Shown: positions 1-7,921 of the stretch, piece after piece
How the letters are laid out: the number at the start of each line of letters is the position of its first letter
Position numbering within the stretch: the stretch's first letter is position 1
Notes under the pieces: model-generated
What the model was told of the DNA's origin: nothing
Database searches by the model: none
Seen by the model: only the letters and a program-made list of their open reading frames with translations
Source: Sulfuritalea sp.
GTDB lineage: Bacteria > Pseudomonadota > Gammaproteobacteria > Burkholderiales > Rhodocyclaceae
DNA length: 43,484 bases
Assembly (NCBI GenBank): GCA_030680805.1
Contig: JAUXUK010000008.1
Coordinates: forward strand, 1 to 43,484
Reading direction: 5' to 3'
Program-made: the position numbers and the translations under genes

Positions 1-72
1 GAAAGCACCGTTCGGTATCTCGGCATCGAAGTAGATGACGCCCTGGAGATATCTGAACAGACTGAAATCTAG
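1..72 (+). CDS. Tyrosine recombinase, C-terminal end (partial)
   Basis: The first 23 codons, open at the window edge and ending in TAG at 70-72, read STVRYLGIEVDDALEISEQ followed by a short acidic tail. This resembles the extreme C-terminus of a common small phage-type integrase family, in which the active-site tyrosine lies in a TVRYLGIE-like context. The tyrosine at codon 6 would then be the catalytic nucleophile. The rest of the protein is left of the window, so intactness cannot be judged. It is a different recombinase from the two at 9,088-13,735 and suggests a second mobile element or a composite island. Confidence 0.6.
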   Translation, partial: ESTVRYLGIEVDDALEISEQTEI

Positions 73-245
73 CCATCATCATTTTGCGGTCGCCGAGCTA
101 TATCTGGCGACCGTTTTCTGGCACGATACTCAAAATGGGCGTTCGGCCGCGATGAGCCATTGGATATCAAGCTCAAATCTGAAACAACTGTAGAGCTATT
201 CGACCCAGTACAAACGGGCCGCTGAATTTTCGGTAGAGTAAACAC

Positions 246-530
246 ATGAAGCGGGCGAAAAAGCGACTACCCTCAGCGATTGCGGCGCTCCTTTCGAGCG
301 AGCGGAGTGCCCGGCGTGCCGTGATGAAGGCCTCTGCGGCGGTGAGCGCGTCCAACAAACGGATACGGCGACTGGAGCAAGCGCATGCCGGCACTCAAAC
401 GTCTCTGGAGCGGATGCTTGCGGCGTTCGACAACGAACGGCATGGCGGCGAGGCTATGCCGCTTTCCCCCGTCGGCCGGGAAGTTCTTCCGAGCTACTCG
501 CCTGATGACGGTCAACTCACCCCACGCTAG
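246..530 (+). CDS. Hypothetical basic protein, 94 aa
   Basis: An open frame from ATG encodes a protein with a strongly basic, alanine-rich N-terminal half and a proline-rich tail. I do not recognise a family. A weak GGTAGAG lies about 10 bases before the ATG. No signal peptide or membrane segment is evident, and the Arg/Ala helix at residues 20-55 could be a short coiled coil. It sits between a recombinase tail and a HicB-like gene, where small cargo or decayed genes are expected. It may not be a real gene, since the opposite strand is also open across much of it. Confidence 0.3.
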   Translation: MKRAKKRLPSAIAALLSSERSARRAVMKASAAVSASNKRIRRLEQAHAGTQTSLERMLAAFDNERHGGEAMPLSPVGREVLPSYSPDDGQLTPR

Positions 531-578
531 GTCGCTTTTGTTCGCGAAACGGCTCAGCCCCTGTTGCCAACGGGCAAG

Positions 579-818
579 ATGATTCGACCTGATTTCAATG
601 CGCTTGCCCGCGCTGATGCTCACAGACCCGATCCCGTTGATCCACTTGGTCGGCAGGGGCCCAACGAAGTGATCGTCGAAAAGGATGGTGATGTTTTCGT
701 TGCGCGCTCACTCACTCCGGACGTAGCCAGTGACGGCGCCACCAAGGAAGAAGCTCTCGCCAATCTTAAGGAGGCGCTGGATCTGTACTACCAGGAGGAT
801 AGTGAAGGCATCACCTGA
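579..818 (+). CDS. Orphan HicB-like antitoxin domain protein
   Basis: The 79-residue product has the HicB/UPF0150 pattern: a beta strand 'VIVEKDGDVFVAR', a 'TPDVASDGATKEEAL' turn and an amphipathic helix 'ANLKEALDLYYQ'. In HicAB systems this fold neutralises the HicA mRNA interferase. No HicA-like double-stranded-RNA-binding-fold ORF is visible on either side, and no C-terminal DNA-binding domain follows, so this is either an orphan antitoxin or one of the many stand-alone HicB-like proteins of unknown role. ATG 579 was preferred to an in-frame TTG at 564. Neither has a convincing ribosome binding site. Confidence 0.6.
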   Translation: MIRPDFNALARADAHRPDPVDPLGRQGPNEVIVEKDGDVFVARSLTPDVASDGATKEEALANLKEALDLYYQEDSEGIT

Positions 819-1307
819 GTGAGCGACGACAGGAGCGAGCCGGTGAATATTCGGTTCACTGATCTAAATGGCCAACACCCAGGCATCGCTAGTTGGCACC
901 CGGATATTTGTGATTGATAGAGCGGCCAATTGATGGCGTGCGGCGACTTTTCAGTTGAGGGTCCAGTGCGTACAACCGGCCAACAAGGGCCATTCGGGTC
1001 GCCCCTCCAATTTCCAGGTTTGTTTGCCGTGGTTTCTCGGAACCGGTCATTGAATCGGCGCCGTCAAGTTTTCTCTCCTGACCGGCTCCAATGCAGCGGG
1101 TGCGGTCGCTGACGATGCTGAAGGCATGGGTTTTGAACGGCCGGTGTCAGTGGAAGGGCGATCCAACCCAGCATCAAGCACAACAGCTTCCTGTGTCTTG
1201 CCCCAGCAATTGCGGAGTTCAAGAAGAACCTCCCCAAATATCTCTTCGATTGTCGCTCGCTTGCTCATTCATGCGAGGGAAGCATGAGGAATTGGCCTTT
1301 TCGTCTC
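819..1307. other. Gene-poor stretch with decayed DNA
   Basis: Between the HicB-like gene and the promoter of the lipoprotein operon no intact gene is convincing. Short frames on both strands have no recognisable domains. The one interpretable piece is a minus-strand fragment at about 1,160-1,268 resembling the start of an XRE-type regulator, listed separately. The stretch looks like degraded cargo between two functional modules. Confidence 0.5.
1160..1268 (-). pseudogene. XRE-family regulator N-terminal remnant
   Basis: The minus-strand frame from ATG at 1,268 reads IFGEVLLELRNCWGKTQEA followed by VVLDAGLDR. This is close to the first two helices of a common XRE helix-turn-helix family (pattern FGEVLRELRK..GLSQEALALEAGLDR). 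After the LDR the expected recognition helix and 'SLLERG' segment are missing, and the frame runs into proline/serine-rich sequence without homology. A truncated or frameshifted regulator is the simplest reading. A short functional protein is unlikely because half of the DNA-binding fold is missing. The evidence is about 30 residues only. Confidence 0.4.
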
Positions 1308-1336
1308 CTGACAGTTGCCGATATTTCGGCTATCCT
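1308..1336 (+). promoter_or_regulatory. Putative sigma-70 promoter of lipoprotein/FlgO pair
   Basis: CTGACA at 1,308-1,313 and TATCCT at 1,331-1,336 are separated by exactly 17 bases. The predicted start is near 1,343, giving a short leader of about 33 bases before the ATG at 1,376. AGGGAG at 1,361-1,366 would be the ribosome binding site. The call rests on sequence pattern only. Confidence 0.4.
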
Positions 1337-1375
1337 ATGCCACTTAATTTGCAATTTGAATAGGGAGAAAACGGC

Positions 1376-2062
1376 ATGACGCTAAAACAACTTGTTGCTG
1401 CACTTGCGTGTCTTCAATTTGTTACTGGCTGCTCTCAGCTTGCTGGTATGCCTAGTGCCGATCCATTTCCTGATGCCACACTGAGAAAAGCAAAGTCGGC
1501 TGAACACTGGAACGTCATTGCTGGTGATGTGGCATCCCAGACCGCTGGATTGAAGGATCGCGCAGAAATCCGAGGGAGATCGCTGTATGTATCGCCCTCT
1601 GGCGACAACAGCGATTTTTCCCGTGGGTTTCAGTCAATGCTCATTTCCAAGCTAGTCAATGGAGGTCTAAACGTAGCGACCAAGCCTGACGGCGCAGTCG
1701 AGGTCAAGTATGAAGCCCAAGTCGTCCGACATCTGGCTGGACAAGGAAACTACCAGCCCGGTACTGTGGCTGCCATAGTTGGGGGCATACTTGTAGCAAG
1801 AGAAATTGCAGTGAGCAACGCGTCATCTGCAGGCAAGGCTATAGGGGCCACGGCCCTTGTTGCCGGTGCCGAGCTACTGGGAGCAAATGCCAAGTTGCAC
1901 AGTGCAACGAATACCGAGGTAATCATCACGACCTCTTTAATCGACAACAATAGATTCCTTATGCGTAAAACCGACGTGTATTACGTAGAAGATGCCGAGG
2001 GAGTAATGTTTGAGGCTCCATTCCGCCCTCAGACCAAAGCCATGGGGGTGACCGGGAAATGA
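1376..2062 (+). CDS. Putative lipoprotein, 228 aa
   Basis: The N-terminus (MTLKQLVAALACLQFVTGC) is a lipoprotein signal with lipobox VTGC, so Cys19 is the likely lipidated residue. The mature part has mixed composition with a glycine/alanine-rich hydrophobic stretch near residues 125-175 (AAIVGGILVAREIAV and ATALVAGAELLGANA), which may insert in or lie against the membrane. The tail contains several beta-rich segments. I do not recognise a named family. The gene has a good AGGGAG ribosome binding site and overlaps the following FlgO-like gene by four bases, so the two are co-translated and probably act together at the outer membrane. Confidence 0.7.
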   Translation: MTLKQLVAALACLQFVTGCSQLAGMPSADPFPDATLRKAKSAEHWNVIAGDVASQTAGLKDRAEIRGRSLYVSPSGDNSDFSRGFQSMLISKLVNGGLNVATKPDGAVEVKYEAQVVRHLAGQGNYQPGTVAAIVGGILVAREIAVSNASSAGKAIGATALVAGAELLGANAKLHSATNTEVIITTSLIDNNRFLMRKTDVYYVEDAEGVMFEAPFRPQTKAMGVTGK

Positions 2063-2589
2063 AGAAGATCGCCGCCGTACTATGTGCAGTTGTCCTGACC
2101 GCCTGTGCCACGGGGCCAAACTACCTTGATGCACAGACAAGCGATTTCACCCAAGCGAACTATTCGGCTGTTGACAAGTTGGTGGCGGCGACGGCGGTGC
2201 CAGTCGTCAAGAATGTGCCCTTGCTTGTTGCCACCATGGTCAATATCGACTCTCTGAACAAGAGTTCACGTTTTGGACGGCTTGTCTCCGAGCATATCGC
2301 TACCCGCCTGACCCAGTTGGGGTACAACGTCGTGGAGATGAAGTTGCGGAACGATGTTTCCATCCGAGAAGGAACAGGCGAATTGCTGTTGTCGCGCGAC
2401 GTACGCGATCTTTCCAAGAACTACAATGCTCAAGTGGTAGTGGTCGGCAACTACGCTGTCGCTGCGGGATATGTGTATCTGACGCTGAAGGCAGTGACGG
2501 TTACCGACAATCGGGTGGTCGGCGCGGTAAATTACCTGCTGCCGCTGTCAGAGAACAACAAGGCGCTGTTGGCACCGCAGAAGGAGTAG
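2059..2589 (+). CDS. FlgO-like outer-membrane lipoprotein
   Basis: The 176-residue product starts MKKIAAVLCAVVLTACATG, a lipoprotein signal with lipobox LTAC. The body matches the FlgO domain pattern: 'YSAVDKLVAATAVP' (start of the domain), 'PLLVATMVNIDSLNKSSRFGRLVSEHIATRL', then a 'YNVVEMKLRNDV' strand and 'YNAQVVVVGNYAVAAGYVYLTLKAV'. In Vibrio, FlgO is an outer-membrane lipoprotein near flagellar genes, but the domain is widespread in non-flagellar lipoproteins that assemble in the envelope. There are no flagellar genes nearby, so a flagellar role should not be assumed. It overlaps the upstream lipoprotein gene by ATGA. Confidence 0.75.
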   Translation: MKKIAAVLCAVVLTACATGPNYLDAQTSDFTQANYSAVDKLVAATAVPVVKNVPLLVATMVNIDSLNKSSRFGRLVSEHIATRLTQLGYNVVEMKLRNDVSIREGTGELLLSRDVRDLSKNYNAQVVVVGNYAVAAGYVYLTLKAVTVTDNRVVGAVNYLLPLSENNKALLAPQKE

Positions 2590-2595
2590 CGAGTA

Positions 2596-2615
2596 CGGCT
2601 CTTACCCGGGAGCCG
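2596..2615 (+). terminator. Weak hairpin after the FlgO-like gene
   Basis: CGGCTC at 2,596-2,601 can pair with GAGCCG at 2,610-2,615 across an 8-base loop, six bases after the stop codon of the FlgO-like gene. No T-tract follows, so intrinsic termination would be inefficient. It lies in a 249-base gap between convergent genes, which contains nothing else I can identify. Confidence 0.25.
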
Positions 2616-2838
2616 ACATAGAGCATGACGTTGTCACCAGTCGGGTATCAGTCTGTAGCACTCATTCCGGCAAGATGATGGCGAAACCCCACGCCAGCGG
2701 CTGTTCCAGACTGATTGCTGTCGGATGATAAATGCATTGCCCACGGCCGGTCGACTCAGTTTGCTGCCGTTCACCTTGGCCGGCATCGAATGACCAAAGT
2801 GTTGAATGGCCGAATCAACAAATGAGTCAGCACCATGC

Positions 2839-4911
2839 TCAGGGACGCCGAACACATAGAGCCCGTTTGCCCCTACCCCGAGAATCCATCATGTCAGTGG
2901 ATCGATCACCAGTCCCATCGCCGAGGTAAACATTCCATGCCTGCGAGGGACCGTTGGGTTCATTGCTCCAGAACAACTGCCCAGTCAGGTTAGACTTTGA
3001 TGCAACCCTGCACCTATATAGAATCCCACAAGAAGTTGGCTGTCCTGAATTGTAATTGCTCTGCAACTCGGCCACTGACGGCAAGCGCCAACCGCTGCCT
3101 TTGTTCGCGCAGTACTGTTTTGCCTCGTGCCAGTTGATATCCGCGCCGTTGTCCGACTCTGCCCAGTCAAGGCCACGGGTGGTTTCGGGCCGGACAATGC
3201 CTATCGGCTGCGTAGGGTCTTGCTCCAGCTTCCTGAGAAGACGGAACCCGATGATGTAGTTTCCGTCCTTCGCTTCCATCTTGCTTCGAACGGCTGAGCC
3301 GGCGACCTGTGGAGGGTTAAGCCAAGACCCGCCTCGCAGCACACGCTGTCCGCAGTCACCACTAAGCCACGCGCTGCCATCACCCGGTGCGCCAACGTAG
3401 CTGGCATTCCAGCAGTCCTCCGTCCATTCCCAGACATTACCGCTCATGTCGTGCAGCCCCCAAGCATTGGCCTGCTTGCGTGCCACCGCATGGGTTTGAT
3501 TGCCACTGCTGCTGGCGAACCAGCTTATACCTGCGCTGTTACCGGTCCAAGCCACGCTGTCCGTGGCTTCGCCGCCGCAATAGGTCTGCTTGCCACCAGC
3601 GCGGCAGGCGTACTCCCATTCCGCTTCAGATGGTAGGCGATAAGTTTTTCCGGTCTTCTTGCTCAGTCTGTGCGCGAATTCCCGCGCCTCGTCCCAGTTA
3701 ACCTTTTCCACCGGGCAATCGTCGCCGCAGTCCTTGAAGCCGCTCGGGTTGTTTCCCATCACTGCTTTCCACTGTCCTTGAGTAACTTCCGTTCTGCCCA
3801 AGGCAAAACCTTTAAGCACAACGCGATGGATCGGCTTTTCGTTATCGCCCGCTCCGCCCATTTCGAAACTTCCTGCCGGAATGATGACCATCTCGGGGCA
3901 GTCCGCACAGTCCTTGAAGGCATCTCCTGGCGCCACCTCCGAGGTCGAGGCAGCGTCTTCCGTCTTGGTCTTCTTCTTCTTCACTCGTCGCTCCGCCAAC
4001 GCAACGAACTGACCACTTGGATACTTGTCCAGATAAGCCTGATAGTCTTCTGCATCGGTACTGTTCTTGATGCTCTCCCAGAACGAAACTTCCACTGCGG
4101 TCAAATCGACGGGCGCTACAATTTGCGGTGCAGTGACGGACGTTGCGCCTGCCACGGGACGAAAGAAGAACTCACCTGTAAGCGATGACGCCTCCCACGG
4201 CGTCTGCGCTTCGCCGCTGGCAGCCATCACGCCATTCCTGACTCGCTTGAACACCGTCTCCAACGGTAGGCCGGGGGTCTGGATGTGCTTGAGCAGTTCC
4301 TGCGTATATAGGCCATTCCTGCTTTCTCCGTCCGCCGCCGTCTTGCCCGGCGCGGTGGCATAGGCGATCAGGCTGCCCTTTGGCGCGTCCATCTGCGCGA
4401 GGCCACCGCTGGTGCTTCGAAATTTCCGCTCAAAGGGATTGTTGCGGCAGGCGTCGAGTATCACAATGTTCATCGGGCTGATGGCCAGTTGATCCATCAC
4501 AGTATCGACGTCGACCGCCTCAGCGCGGACGGTAGCTTCGCCAGTGATATGAGCATCTATCGGGATGATGTAGTTCTTGCCTTTGACCTGCATGCCGTGT
4601 CCGGCATAAAAGAACAGTGCAACGGTGTCGGCCCGCAACTTCTCGCCGAACTGTGCGATGGCGCGATTGATGTCTTTCTGGCTGACGTTGGTTTTTTCGA
4701 TGACATCAAAGCCGAGACGGCGCAATGTCGCCGCCATATCCTTGGCATCGTTGACCGGGTTCTTAAGCGGCGCATCCTTGTAGGCGGAGTTACCGATCAC
4801 CAGTGCAACACGTTTTTCACCGCTCGCAGGCGAGATTCCGAGATTGCGTTGCGGCTCGGCCGCCGAAGCGATACCCAGCCAAACCGTCAATAGAACAATC
4901 AACAATTTCAT
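2839..4911 (-). CDS. Secreted caspase-like / FGE-sulfatase / DUF1566 fusion
   Basis: The 690-residue protein begins with a signal peptide (MKLLIVLLTVWLGIASAA). Residues about 33-255 are a caspase-like (peptidase C14) domain: 'KRVALVIGNSAY', catalytic His105 in FFYAGHG and Cys155 in ILDACRNNPF, both present. Residues about 275-310 form a short 'YLDKYPSGQFVALAERR' linker. Residues about 338-555 are a formylglycine-generating-enzyme (SUMF1/FGE-like) domain ('MVIIPAGSFEMG', 'VTQGQWKAVMG', 'YRLPSEAEWEYACRAG', 'DMSGNVWEWTEDC', 'RVLRGGSW', 'GFRLLR'). The end is a DUF1566-like module. The signal peptide implies periplasmic or surface action. The start was moved from an upstream GTG to ATG 4,911 because it begins the signal peptide; no strong ribosome binding site is visible. 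It stands alone on the strand and is likely island cargo. Substrates are unknown. Confidence 0.85.
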   Translation of the reverse strand: MKLLIVLLTVWLGIASAAEPQRNLGISPASGEKRVALVIGNSAYKDAPLKNPVNDAKDMAATLRRLGFDVIEKTNVSQKDINRAIAQFGEKLRADTVALFFYAGHGMQVKGKNYIIPIDAHITGEATVRAEAVDVDTVMDQLAISPMNIVILDACRNNPFERKFRSTSGGLAQMDAPKGSLIAYATAPGKTAADGESRNGLYTQELLKHIQTPGLPLETVFKRVRNGVMAASGEAQTPWEASSLTGEFFFRPVAGATSVTAPQIVAPVDLTAVEVSFWESIKNSTDAEDYQAYLDKYPSGQFVALAERRVKKKKTKTEDAASTSEVAPGDAFKDCADCPEMVIIPAGSFEMGGAGDNEKPIHRVVLKGFALGRTEVTQGQWKAVMGNNPSGFKDCGDDCPVEKVNWDEAREFAHRLSKKTGKTYRLPSEAEWEYACRAGGKQTYCGGEATDSVAWTGNSAGISWFASSSGNQTHAVARKQANAWGLHDMSGNVWEWTEDCWNASYVGAPGDGSAWLSGDCGQRVLRGGSWLNPPQVAGSAVRSKMEAKDGNYIIGFRLLRKLEQDPTQPIGIVRPETTRGLDWAESDNGADINWHEAKQYCANKGSGWRLPSVAELQSNYNSGQPTSCGILYRCRVASKSNLTGQLFWSNEPNGPSQAWNVYLGDGTGDRSTDMMDSRGRGKRALCVRRP

Positions 4912-5010
4912 GAGCGAAGGATACACCCGTCAATCGTGTGTCACGAGGCTCGCGGATGTCTGAGATAGTTACTCGTTGGAGCGACGGTTTTCCTCGGTAA
5001 GCCGACGCCC

Positions 5011-5217
5011 AAGATGTCGGCGTTTCAGCCCCGCCAATGACGGCAACCGCTGCGTAGCCGCCTCCAGGGCACGAATATCGCCAACGCATAGCGAATGGCG
5101 GCTTTCCAAAGTCGGGGGTGCGCCCCGAACGGCCGCTCCCGGCTTCCTCCACCGTCGGCTTAGGGCACGAAGCGGCCCGCCAGGCTATTGAGAAGCCGCC
5201 ATTCGCGCCGACATCTT
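5011..5217. repeat. Nested inverted repeats
   Basis: The 25-base segment 5,193-5,217 is the reverse complement of two separate upstream pieces: 5,091-5,104 (GCGAATGGCGGCTT) pairs with 5,193-5,206, and 5,011-5,022 (AAGATGTCGGCG) pairs with 5,206-5,217. The left copy therefore looks like the same unit split by about 68 extra bases. It could be a folded RNA, a decayed inverted pair of a dispersed repeat, or a recombination site. There is no coding potential I trust. Confidence 0.5.
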
Positions 5218-5492
5218 CCGATCTTCTCCGGTGACAACCTGGGAACGGCAGGTTTACACCCAACTCCGGACATCATCTCAACAGTCGCCAACGGCAGCTC
5301 CGTGGTGGGAGCGGACGTCGAATTACGCTCCGTGTCAGAAACCGATGGCATTGTGTGCTGCGCAAAGATTTTCAATCACAAGGTCCGGATGGCCGTGGTG
5401 AGTTGCTGCAAAAAGGACAATTGCTGATTTTTCGACAAACGAACGACAACACCTTGGGCTCTGCCCAAGCCCGCACTCGCCGTGGGGCAGCC

Positions 5493-5519
5493 GGGGTGGA
5501 TTAAAAACCAATCCACCCC
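5493..5519 (-). terminator. Perfect hairpin downstream of the helicase operon
   Basis: GGGGTGGATT at 5,493-5,502 and AATCCACCCC at 5,510-5,519 form a perfect 10-bp stem with a 7-base loop. It lies about 125 bases downstream of the helicase stop on the minus strand. No U-tract follows on that strand, so it may act as a processing or transcript-end structure rather than a classic intrinsic terminator. Confidence 0.4.
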
Positions 5520-5644
5520 AGCAGCCATGAGCGTCTCCGCTGCGGTCGGCGTCAAGGGTTCGCTGCGCCAGGTGCTCGCCCGTTCAGACTCGCTGCGCTC
5601 GCTTAGCTGCGGCCTCCGCGCCTGCCCTTGACCCCGCCCTCCGC

Positions 5645-7921
5645 TCATTCCGACACCTCAAGCAATTTCGGTAGCGTAACGTAACGCCGTGTAGCAGCGG
5701 CAGGGGCTTGTATCGCCGCTATTGCCGCCTCCATGTCGCCGACCAATACAACTTGTTCAACGCCGCGTGTGACCGCCGTGTAGATTAGCGATTGATCGAG
5801 AAGACGGCTCTTGCGAATGGGGATGATGACTTGTCGGAACTGGCTGCCTTGGGCCTTGTGGATCGTGATGGAGTAGGCGTGTTCGAGCAGAGCCATTTGA
5901 TCAGACTTAAAGAGAACCGACCTCCCGTTGAAATCGCACTCACAGCAGGGATCGGTGACCTGGCTAAACGGAATTGCCCGGATGATTTTCCCCAACGACC
6001 CGTTTCGCAAATCAAGCTCGTCGTAATCGTTTTTAGTGAAGATCACCAGGTCGCCCACTCGCATGGCGAGCCCTTGCGTTGTCGTCGAGCCAACCACACC
6101 GAAGCTCGGATGTCTCGAGTAAACAACCTCCGCGTTGCGTTGATACCGTTGTGGCAGTTCAAGGTTGAAGTAACCGACCCCACCGATGCCGCCGTTCGTC
6201 ACGGAAAGAATTTGCACCGAGAAGTCCTGCCCGCAACCGCCTAGTTCCTCATAGACGCGGAGTGTCGTGGGACCAATCTCGTTGTCCGGGCAGGGGATAA
6301 AGGAAACTCCACGGTCAAATAATTCCCGTTGCGTTTTCTGCTTGAGTTTCTTGGGGACCGCGCCACCGTGATATTCCGCCCACACAGGAACCTTATGCGC
6401 CCGGATCGCCGCCGCAACTTGCGGGATGCCGCTTTCCAGACTCTGACGCTTGACGGTGGTGAGCGTGGTCTGAGGGATCGACCCAAGGCCGGCCAGCGCG
6501 TGCAGCACCAGGCCCGGCCCGATTGGGGACAGTTGGCTCGGATCGCCCACCATGATCAACCAGACATTGCCTGGCAAGTGCCGTATCAGCCGGTAGAACA
6601 GCAAGGCATCGACCATGCTCATTTCATCGACCACTACGAGCGAACCCATCGGGATAGTGGCGGCATCGACGTTCGACAGAAAGCCGGCGATGGTCTTGCC
6701 GTCGCGATCCGTCGCCTCCGTCATCCGAAGTGCCGCTCGCCCGGCCAGCGCGATTTGGTGAATCTGTACGTCGGGCATCAGCTTTTCGAGAACGTAGTAC
6801 AACGCATTCAGGACGGTGGTCTTGCCGGTGCCGGCACCACCCAGGATCAGGCTCAGATTGGAGCGAACGCAAGTCACTACGGCCTCGCGCTGGTCATCGG
6901 TCAATGTCCCGCCTCCGGGCAGACGGTAGGTGTCGAGAATCGCGTTGACGGTGTCAACGTCCCACTCTTTCTGACGAAACAGGTCAACCTGTCCATCGTC
7001 ATCCGTTCCCGCGACCAACTGATGCAATCGCGCCGCGATGAAACTCTCTATGGTGTAAGTGCCTTCGGGCTGATAGAACGCTCCGATCCGCCGATACATG
7101 GGCGTTTCATCGGTCAGTGCGAGCGCCTTGGCGATCAGCGCATTGGAACCCAATACGGAGCGCAGGCGGGCTTTCAATTCGTCGGTTGGCAGGCAGGTAT
7201 GGCCCTGATCCATGGCACGATACAATGCCTCTTCTATGCCTGCTTCCAACCGGCGCGGGTCATCTTCGGCCACCCCGAATTTCTCACGGGCAGCCGTGTC
7301 CGCTTCGTTCCAGCCGGCCGTAAAACTCAGCAGAACATACGGGTTGGCCTCAATTCTTTCGCGTACCTCGTTGCCGTAGTGGGTGACGATCTTCTTACCG
7401 AGGCGCGGCGGGACACCGATCTGATCGAGCCAGAGCAGCGTCGATGCCAGATCGTGCTTGGAGAACGCCTCGCACAGCAAGCCGGCCTGTTCCTCGGTGA
7501 TAATTTTCGCCAAGGCAGCAATGTCGCGCTCTTCAAGGTGCTTGACCAGGTCCGGGCCGAAGCGATCATAGAGTTGTGCCGCCCGCACCGGCCCGACACC
7601 GGGGCAATCCTGGCAATCTTCAATCCAGCGGATCAGGTTTTGCCCGGAGGGACGCAGAAGCTCGGCGTGAGTGGCTTCGATGACTTTTTCGTGGCGCAGG
7701 AAGGTATTGCCCTTGACGCTGCTGCTGCGAACCTTGACGGGACCGTTGATCTTCCACAATTGCCCAATGCTGACCAAAGACGGATCGGGGATCAAATTGA
7801 AATCGCAGTTCGCCACATAGGACTCCCCCGAATCGGTCTGCCCCGAGAACAGAGCGCCGCCGCCCGTCCTGCCCCGTGATCGGACAGACGTGACGCGCAG
7901 TTGAACGGACAGATCGCTCAT
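5645..7921 (-). CDS. RecD2-like DNA helicase, 758 aa
   Basis: This is an ATP-dependent SF1B helicase of the RecD2/TraA-like class. An N-terminal region (1-90) with OB-like character precedes a helix-hairpin-helix 'CPGVGPVRAAQLYDRFG' (residues 106-122) and the 'YGNEVRERIEANPYVLLSF' segment typical of RecD2. Walker A GGAGTGKTT is at 361-369, Walker B VVVDEMSM at 429-436, motif III 'MVGDPSQLSPIGPG' follows, and a C-terminal UvrD_C_2-like segment 'HAYSITIHKAQGSQF' and 'IYTAVTRG' complete the core. It is the last gene of a five-gene operon, overlapping its upstream neighbour by ATGA, so translation is coupled to the recombinase genes. A role in processing island DNA during excision or transfer is inferred. 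The first ATG at 7,921 is the coupled one. Confidence 0.85.
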   Translation of the reverse strand: MSDLSVQLRVTSVRSRGRTGGGALFSGQTDSGESYVANCDFNLIPDPSLVSIGQLWKINGPVKVRSSSVKGNTFLRHEKVIEATHAELLRPSGQNLIRWIEDCQDCPGVGPVRAAQLYDRFGPDLVKHLEERDIAALAKIITEEQAGLLCEAFSKHDLASTLLWLDQIGVPPRLGKKIVTHYGNEVRERIEANPYVLLSFTAGWNEADTAAREKFGVAEDDPRRLEAGIEEALYRAMDQGHTCLPTDELKARLRSVLGSNALIAKALALTDETPMYRRIGAFYQPEGTYTIESFIAARLHQLVAGTDDDGQVDLFRQKEWDVDTVNAILDTYRLPGGGTLTDDQREAVVTCVRSNLSLILGGAGTGKTTVLNALYYVLEKLMPDVQIHQIALAGRAALRMTEATDRDGKTIAGFLSNVDAATIPMGSLVVVDEMSMVDALLFYRLIRHLPGNVWLIMVGDPSQLSPIGPGLVLHALAGLGSIPQTTLTTVKRQSLESGIPQVAAAIRAHKVPVWAEYHGGAVPKKLKQKTQRELFDRGVSFIPCPDNEIGPTTLRVYEELGGCGQDFSVQILSVTNGGIGGVGYFNLELPQRYQRNAEVVYSRHPSFGVVGSTTTQGLAMRVGDLVIFTKNDYDELDLRNGSLGKIIRAIPFSQVTDPCCECDFNGRSVLFKSDQMALLEHAYSITIHKAQGSQFRQVIIPIRKSRLLDQSLIYTAVTRGVEQVVLVGDMEAAIAAIQAPAAATRRYVTLPKLLEVSE

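Larger units (their letters stand above)
4927..5644. other. 700-base intergenic stretch with inverted repeats
   Basis: No convincing gene is present between the caspase-like gene and the helicase gene. Short frames exist on both strands but encode Arg/Pro/Ser-rich products without recognisable domains. The stretch contains nested inverted repeats (5,011-5,217) and a perfect 10-bp hairpin (5,493-5,519), listed separately. It marks the boundary between the recombination operon and the cargo. Confidence 0.5.

Noticed and set aside
579..818. Complete HicAB toxin-antitoxin module
   Set aside because: No HicA-like toxin frame could be found on either side.
930..1112. Small plus-strand gene upstream of the lipoprotein
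   Set aside because: Short frame with no domain or ribosome binding site, partly overlapping the XRE-like remnant region.
5376..5648. Small minus-strand gene after the helicase
   Set aside because: The frame runs through a perfect hairpin and shows low-complexity Arg/Ser-rich translation without a domain or ribosome binding site.
6329..7879. Long plus-strand open frame (516 codons) across the helicase gene
   Set aside because: It is antisense to a clear helicase with Walker motifs; the high GC content keeps antisense frames open, and its translation has no recognisable domain.
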